The notes under the pieces are model-generated. The model was not told where the DNA came from, did no database searches, and worked only from the letters and a program-made list of their open reading frames with translations. From positions 1-18,100 of the forward strand of contig DKNS01000163.1 in NCBI GenBank assembly GCA_002469765.1: a DNA stretch of 18,100 bases, read 5' to 3'. Positions 14,996-18,100 of the stretch are shown here, one piece after another. Made by a program: the position numbers and the translations under genes. Numbering within the stretch: position 1 is the first letter of the stretch; every line of letters starts with the position of its first letter. The stretch is from Flavobacteriales bacterium UBA7382 (lineage in GTDB: Bacteria; Bacteroidota; Bacteroidia; Flavobacteriales_D; Sanyastnellaceae).

Positions 14996-16951
14996 TCAAA
15001 GCTCAATCACCACTTCGACGCGTCGGTTCGACGAACGTCCTTCCTCCGTGTTGTTGTCCGTCACGGGCATGGTGTCGCCCAGCCCCAGCACGTCCACCCT
15101 GGATGAGTCGACCCCTCTCGTGTTCAAAAACGACCTCACGGCCTCGGCCCTTTCCAAACTCAGCACCTGATTTTTGGCGGTACTTCCCACATTGTCTGTG
15201 TGCCCTTCCACCCTCACACGAACCTCTGGGTGGCCCAGCATCCATGATGCCAAGCGCTCACAACCTCCCTGGTAAGATGAACCCAACAGGGATTTGCCAG
15301 TCTCAAATTGAATGGCTTCCAACGTGAACACGAGCCCATCTTCAATGGGGGTCAACCGGATGTCCACGTTGTCGTTTGAGGCGCCAGCTCCAGTCTTGCC
15401 CTGGCTGTACGACTCCACCTTGAATACAAATCCCTGGGCCGAGACTTCAAAAGTGTAATCTCCCTCCTCAGGCAGGGGAATGGTAAAGCCTTGGTTCGAC
15501 GTCGACTCCACGCGGGCCAGGCGCTCCCCAGTCCGGGTGTTCACTAGGACGACCTCAGCGTTCAAAGGCTGGCCTGAAACATCATCCAACACCATGCCAG
15601 ACAAAACCGAAACCTCGATAGGCTGCACGTCCTCTTGCAAAGGAATTTGCCAGAGGTCCAAATTGTCTGAGCCCCGGGTGGTCGCGAAATATGCCAACCT
15701 CCCATCTGGACTGACCATCAAGCTGTTGTCCCTCCCGTGGCTGTTGATGCCTCGCCCGAGGTTCTTGGGCTCTCCCCACGTCCCATCCTTTTGCAGCCGA
15801 GAAACAAATACATCGAGCTGTCCAAATCCAGGGTGACCATCGCTGCTGAAATACAGCGTCTGACCGTCGGGATGCAAAAACGGACTTTCCTCCGTGAACG
15901 GGGTGTTGACCAACCCAGGAAGGGGCTCTGGTTGCGACCAGCCACCAGAGGCCATTCGACGGCACACCACCAAATCTGAGGGATTGTTTCTTCCTCTGGC
16001 GGACTTGGCGAAGACCAGCATCTGACCGTCCGCGCTGACGGAGGGTTGGCTTTCCCATCCCGCACTGTTGGGAGCCCCCAAATTTCTGCCCACGCCCCAT
16101 TCTCCTTTGGACCGATTCCATGTCGTCTCGAACAAATCGCACGACCCTTTGCCACGTCGGCGCCCGTACCCATCTCGGGGACTCGCACATGCCGTGAAAA
16201 TCATGGTCATGCCGTCACCTGTCCATGTGGGGGCGCCCTCGTTCTGTCTTGTATTCACCCCGCGCAAGAGCGTGGCAGAAGACCACTCTCCTGCGTCGTT
16301 CATCGACGATTGGTAGAAATCCTCGCCGCCCACAGCGTGTTCCAACCCTCGGCCTGCCCGAGTTAAAATCATATGCTGCCCATCCAAACTCAACGCACCA
16401 TAGTATTCGTCGGCCCGGGTGTTGATGGCGCCTGGCATCCTTATCGACTCCAGGGATTCGCCATGCGCTGCCGTCGAAGTCGTGGAAAATTCAAGTCCGT
16501 CACGGACCCAGGCTTCGGTTCGGGCCATGCCCTCAGTCAACGACCCTATCCCCAGCTTGTCAAATTCCTCCAACACCTCCAATCCTGACTGGTACGCCCC
16601 ACGCTCCCACTCGAACTGGGCCAATTGAACCCAGCCTTCAGGAAAACGACTCGGACCGAGGTCGAGCGCGCGCTTCATGGTTTCTCCAAACGCAGAGGAA
16701 CCTTGGTCGCTCAAGATTTGGGCTTTCAGAAACCACGCATCCACAAAGCCTGGGGTTTTCTCTATGGCCCGGTTGACCCTTTCCAACGCCAATTCTGACG
16801 CCTGAAAACGGTACGCCTCCAAAGCGGCGGCGTAGGCTTTGCGCGCCGTCCTGCCAGGATCTTGCGGAGGCAGCAAATACACGGATTGCGACCATCCAAC
16901 GCCTGAGAGAATCCAAAAGCACAACAACAGCGCCACGCTCAACCATTTCAT
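14996..16951 (-). CDS. TPR-PD40-CRD-OmpA envelope protein (PorE-like architecture)
   Basis: A 651-residue exported protein expected to bind peptidoglycan. The start at 16951 gives signal peptide MKWLSVALLLCFWILSGVGW ending near SQ (22); the in-frame extension upstream would run across the divergent phosphoesterase gene and is rejected. Domains: a TPR-like helical region (about 28-150, ALERVNRAIEKTPGFVDAWFLKA); PD40/WD40-like propeller repeats (about 175-450, with recurring SPDG/SADG and LYFSSDG units); a CarboxypepD_reg-like domain (about 455-530, LSGMVLDDVSGQPLNAEVVL); and an OmpA C-terminal domain (about 540-651, GHTDN 583-587, RSSNRRVEVVIEL at the end). This order matches PorE of the T9SS, which links the secretion machine to the cell wall. 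Related PD40-OmpA proteins of other function are common in Bacteroidota. PorE is a lipoprotein, whereas no convincing lipobox is seen here (Cys11 follows Leu). T9SS involvement is therefore an inference. Confidence 0.88.
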   Translation of the reverse strand: MKWLSVALLLCFWILSGVGWSQSVYLLPPQDPGRTARKAYAAALEAYRFQASELALERVNRAIEKTPGFVDAWFLKAQILSDQGSSAFGETMKRALDLGPSRFPEGWVQLAQFEWERGAYQSGLEVLEEFDKLGIGSLTEGMARTEAWVRDGLEFSTTSTAAHGESLESIRMPGAINTRADEYYGALSLDGQHMILTRAGRGLEHAVGGEDFYQSSMNDAGEWSSATLLRGVNTRQNEGAPTWTGDGMTMIFTACASPRDGYGRRRGKGSCDLFETTWNRSKGEWGVGRNLGAPNSAGWESQPSVSADGQMLVFAKSARGRNNPSDLVVCRRMASGGWSQPEPLPGLVNTPFTEESPFLHPDGQTLYFSSDGHPGFGQLDVFVSRLQKDGTWGEPKNLGRGINSHGRDNSLMVSPDGRLAYFATTRGSDNLDLWQIPLQEDVQPIEVSVLSGMVLDDVSGQPLNAEVVLVNTRTGERLARVESTSNQGFTIPLPEEGDYTFEVSAQGFVFKVESYSQGKTGAGASNDNVDIRLTPIEDGLVFTLEAIQFETGKSLLGSSYQGGCERLASWMLGHPEVRVRVEGHTDNVGSTAKNQVLSLERAEAVRSFLNTRGVDSSRVDVLGLGDTMPVTDNNTEEGRSSNRRVEVVIEL

Positions 16952-17011
16952 GAGGTTAAATTCAGACAAAAGCCCCGACATCTGACGCGGCTTTGACAGA
17001 ACTTCACCAGC
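16952..17011. promoter_or_regulatory. Divergent intergenic region (60 bases)
   Basis: This gap separates the leftward OmpA/PD40 gene from the rightward phosphoesterase and must hold promoters for both unless they lie within genes. I find no good TAnnTTTG box on either strand. A 6-base inverted repeat, AAAGCC (16969-16974) and GGCTTT (16989-16994), is separated by 14 bases and could be a regulator site; it may also be chance. Confidence 0.35.
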
Positions 17012-17506
17012 GTGAACATCGCCTTGCTTTCCGACACCCATGGCCACATGGACGAGCGCATTCTCCAACATGTGGAAGGGTGCGAAGAAATTTGGCATGC
17101 CGGAGACATCGGCACCCTTCAGGTCACCGATGCGTTGAAGTCCGTGGCACCAGTGCGCGCAGTTTTTGGCAACATCGACGGCCAGTCCATACGGGCGGAG
17201 TGGCCGGAGCATGCGAAATTCACCGCCGGCGGAGCGCGGGTTTGGATGACACACATCGGAGGACGACCGCCCAAGTACGCCAAAGGAATCCTGTCCCAGC
17301 TCTCGCTTGTACGGCCCGACCTGTTCATATGTGGCCACAGCCACATCTTGTTGGTGAAGGCGGTGCCCAATTGGGGCGGATTGCACTTGAACCCAGGTGC
17401 GGCGGGCATTTCCGGCTTTCACAAAGTTCGGACCATGCTGAAATTCACCCTGTCCAAAGGCCATATCAGCGACATGCGCGTCATCGAATGGGAGCGGAAG
17501 CTGTGA
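17012..17506 (+). CDS. YfcE/MJ0936-type metallophosphoesterase
   Basis: A 164-residue cytosolic phosphodiesterase of the small calcineurin-like family, which uses two metal ions to cleave phosphodiesters; natural substrates of this family are poorly known. Translation starts at GTG 17012, which directly begins the first core strand (MNIALLSDTHGH); no upstream in-frame ATG gives a better fit. All metal-site motifs are present: D8 and H10 (SDTH), D32 (HAGDIG), N54 (FGNID), H81 (MTHIGG), and H109 and H111 (CGHSH). The length is normal and there is no signal peptide. It diverges from the envelope gene and is followed by the rho leader, with 129 bases between its stop and the rho start. Nothing in its context ties it to the starch operon. 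Confidence 0.93.
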   Translation: MNIALLSDTHGHMDERILQHVEGCEEIWHAGDIGTLQVTDALKSVAPVRAVFGNIDGQSIRAEWPEHAKFTAGGARVWMTHIGGRPPKYAKGILSQLSLVRPDLFICGHSHILLVKAVPNWGGLHLNPGAAGISGFHKVRTMLKFTLSKGHISDMRVIEWERKL

Positions 17507-17559
17507 ATGGTTGGAAAGAATAGTGCCTTCAACCCAGACCAAAGTAAAGCCCCCCTGTG

Positions 17560-17567
17560 TATCTTTG
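17560..17567 (+). promoter_or_regulatory. Probable rho promoter -7 box
   Basis: TATCTTTG matches the Bacteroidota -7 consensus TAnnTTTG exactly and lies 68 bases before the rho ATG, giving a leader of roughly 60 bases. No clear -33 TTTG is visible at the expected distance. Confidence 0.5.
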
Positions 17568-17596
17568 GGAACAACTGGTGCCACACTGGCGTCAAC

Positions 17597-17611
17597 GAAG
17601 CACAGTGCTTC
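17597..17611 (+). promoter_or_regulatory. Perfect hairpin/palindrome in the rho leader
   Basis: GAAGCACAGTGCTTC is a perfect odd palindrome; as RNA it forms a six-pair stem with a CAG loop (or seven pairs around one A). It is followed by a pyrimidine tract, TCCCCCTTTT (17612-17621). It sits between the putative -7 box and the rho start, so it could be a leader attenuator, an intrinsic-type terminator for the upstream phosphoesterase, or a protein-binding dyad. The T-tract is short and C-interrupted, so strong termination is doubtful. Confidence 0.5.
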
Positions 17612-17635
17612 TCCCCCTTTTGAATCACGTAAGAG

Positions 17636-18100
17636 ATGTTTGACATCATCGAATTGAACGGCAAGAAAGTTGCCGAATTGCGACAAATCGCAGGTAAGCT
17701 GGGAATCACCCGGCTAGACAAGTTGAAAAAACAAGACTTGGTTTACAGCATTTTGGACGTCCAAGCGGCCCAGCCTGCGGGCAAGTCCGACAAGAAATCC
17801 GTCCCCAAAGGCCGTGCAAAATCGGCCAAGCCGAACGACGAAGGTGCGGAAACCTCCACATCCCCAAAAGAGGATAAGTCCACACGCAACCGGTCTCGGA
17901 AGCCTCGTGGGGAACAGGAAAAAGGGTCTGATGACAAAAAAGCCCGTTCCTCAGAATCCACTTCTTCCGACGCCCAAGAGAGCACAGAAGGAGGCAAGCG
18001 CGAAGAAGGTCGACGTCATGGCGAAAGCATGCGCGAACGCCGCGACCGTCGTCGGAAAGAATCCCAGGAAGGTGGCCAATCCGGTGAAGGCAAAGACAAA
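17636..18100 (+). CDS. rho: Transcription termination factor Rho, N-terminal part (partial)
   Basis: The first 155 residues of Rho, cut by the window end. Residues 1-45 (MFDIIELNGKKVAELRQIAG, GITRLDKLKKQDLVYSIL) form the Rho N-terminal helical domain. From about 46 the sequence becomes a low-complexity, highly charged stretch rich in Lys, Arg, Glu, Ser, Gly and Asp (KSDKKSVPKGRAKSAK, RERRDRRRK), predicted to be disordered. Such a long insertion between the N-terminal domain and the RNA-binding domain is known in Bacteroidota Rho proteins and has been linked to condensate formation in Bacteroides. The RNA-binding and ATPase domains lie beyond the window. The start ATG at 17636 is the first codon of the recognisable domain. 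Rho commonly autoregulates through its leader, and this gene has a structured one. Confidence 0.9.
   Translation, partial: MFDIIELNGKKVAELRQIAGKLGITRLDKLKKQDLVYSILDVQAAQPAGKSDKKSVPKGRAKSAKPNDEGAETSTSPKEDKSTRNRSRKPRGEQEKGSDDKKARSSESTSSDAQESTEGGKREEGRRHGESMRERRDRRRKESQEGGQSGEGKDK

Noticed and set aside
15582..16190. 202-codon open frame on the - strand within the OmpA/PD40 gene
   Set aside because: Same strand but a different frame from a gene with clear propeller repeats; its sequence has no coherent domain.
16952..17686. In-frame upstream extension of the OmpA/PD40 reading frame on the - strand
   Set aside because: It would overlap the whole metallophosphoesterase gene, which has complete metal-site motifs, and the extension lacks domain character; the signal peptide at 16951 marks the true start.

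Overview
The window looks like a chromosomal segment of a Bacteroidota bacterium, probably a flavobacterial-type marine lineage with unusually high GC for that group. The signs are a SusC/SusD pair, two proteins with C-terminal type IX secretion (T9SS) sorting domains, an OmpA/PD40 protein of the PorE kind, a Rho factor with a long charged N-terminal extension, TAnnTTTG-type -7 promoter boxes and little Shine-Dalgarno signal. The lineage is an inference from these features, not from a marker gene.

Positions 1-14984 are a starch/maltodextrin utilisation locus on the + strand. After the tail of an unrecognised gene (1-105) comes a large secreted GH13 amylase with CBM48-like, MopE-like and T9SS domains (123-3122). 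A 69-base gap holds a promoter-like box inside a dyad and a G8 run. Seven tightly packed genes follow, with gaps or overlaps of -4 to +14 bases: susC (3192-6317), susD (6323-7732), a small DUF5004-like lipoprotein (7747-8265), a secreted two-module protein in the SusE/F position (8262-9149), a GH13 lipoprotein (9157-11523), a T9SS-exported PQQ-dependent sugar dehydrogenase (11536-12942) and a non-SusC TonB-dependent receptor (12939-14984). The proposed division of labour is that the amylases cut starch outside the cell, SusCD imports the oligosaccharides, and the dehydrogenase oxidises released aldoses. The last receptor, which resembles the PQQ transporter PqqU/YncD, may supply the dehydrogenase's cofactor. 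That link between starch uptake, sugar oxidation and cofactor scavenging is the most interesting point in the window.

Positions 14996-16951 (- strand) encode a TPR-PD40-CRD-OmpA envelope protein that converges on the operon with only 11 bases between stop codons. It diverges from a YfcE-type metallophosphoesterase (17012-17506). The leader of rho, with a -7 box and a perfect hairpin, occupies 17507-17635, and the N-terminal 155 residues of Rho run off the window end (17636-18100).

No stretch over 300 bases lacks a gene. I saw no tRNA, rRNA, CRISPR array, insertion sequence, integrase or attachment site.
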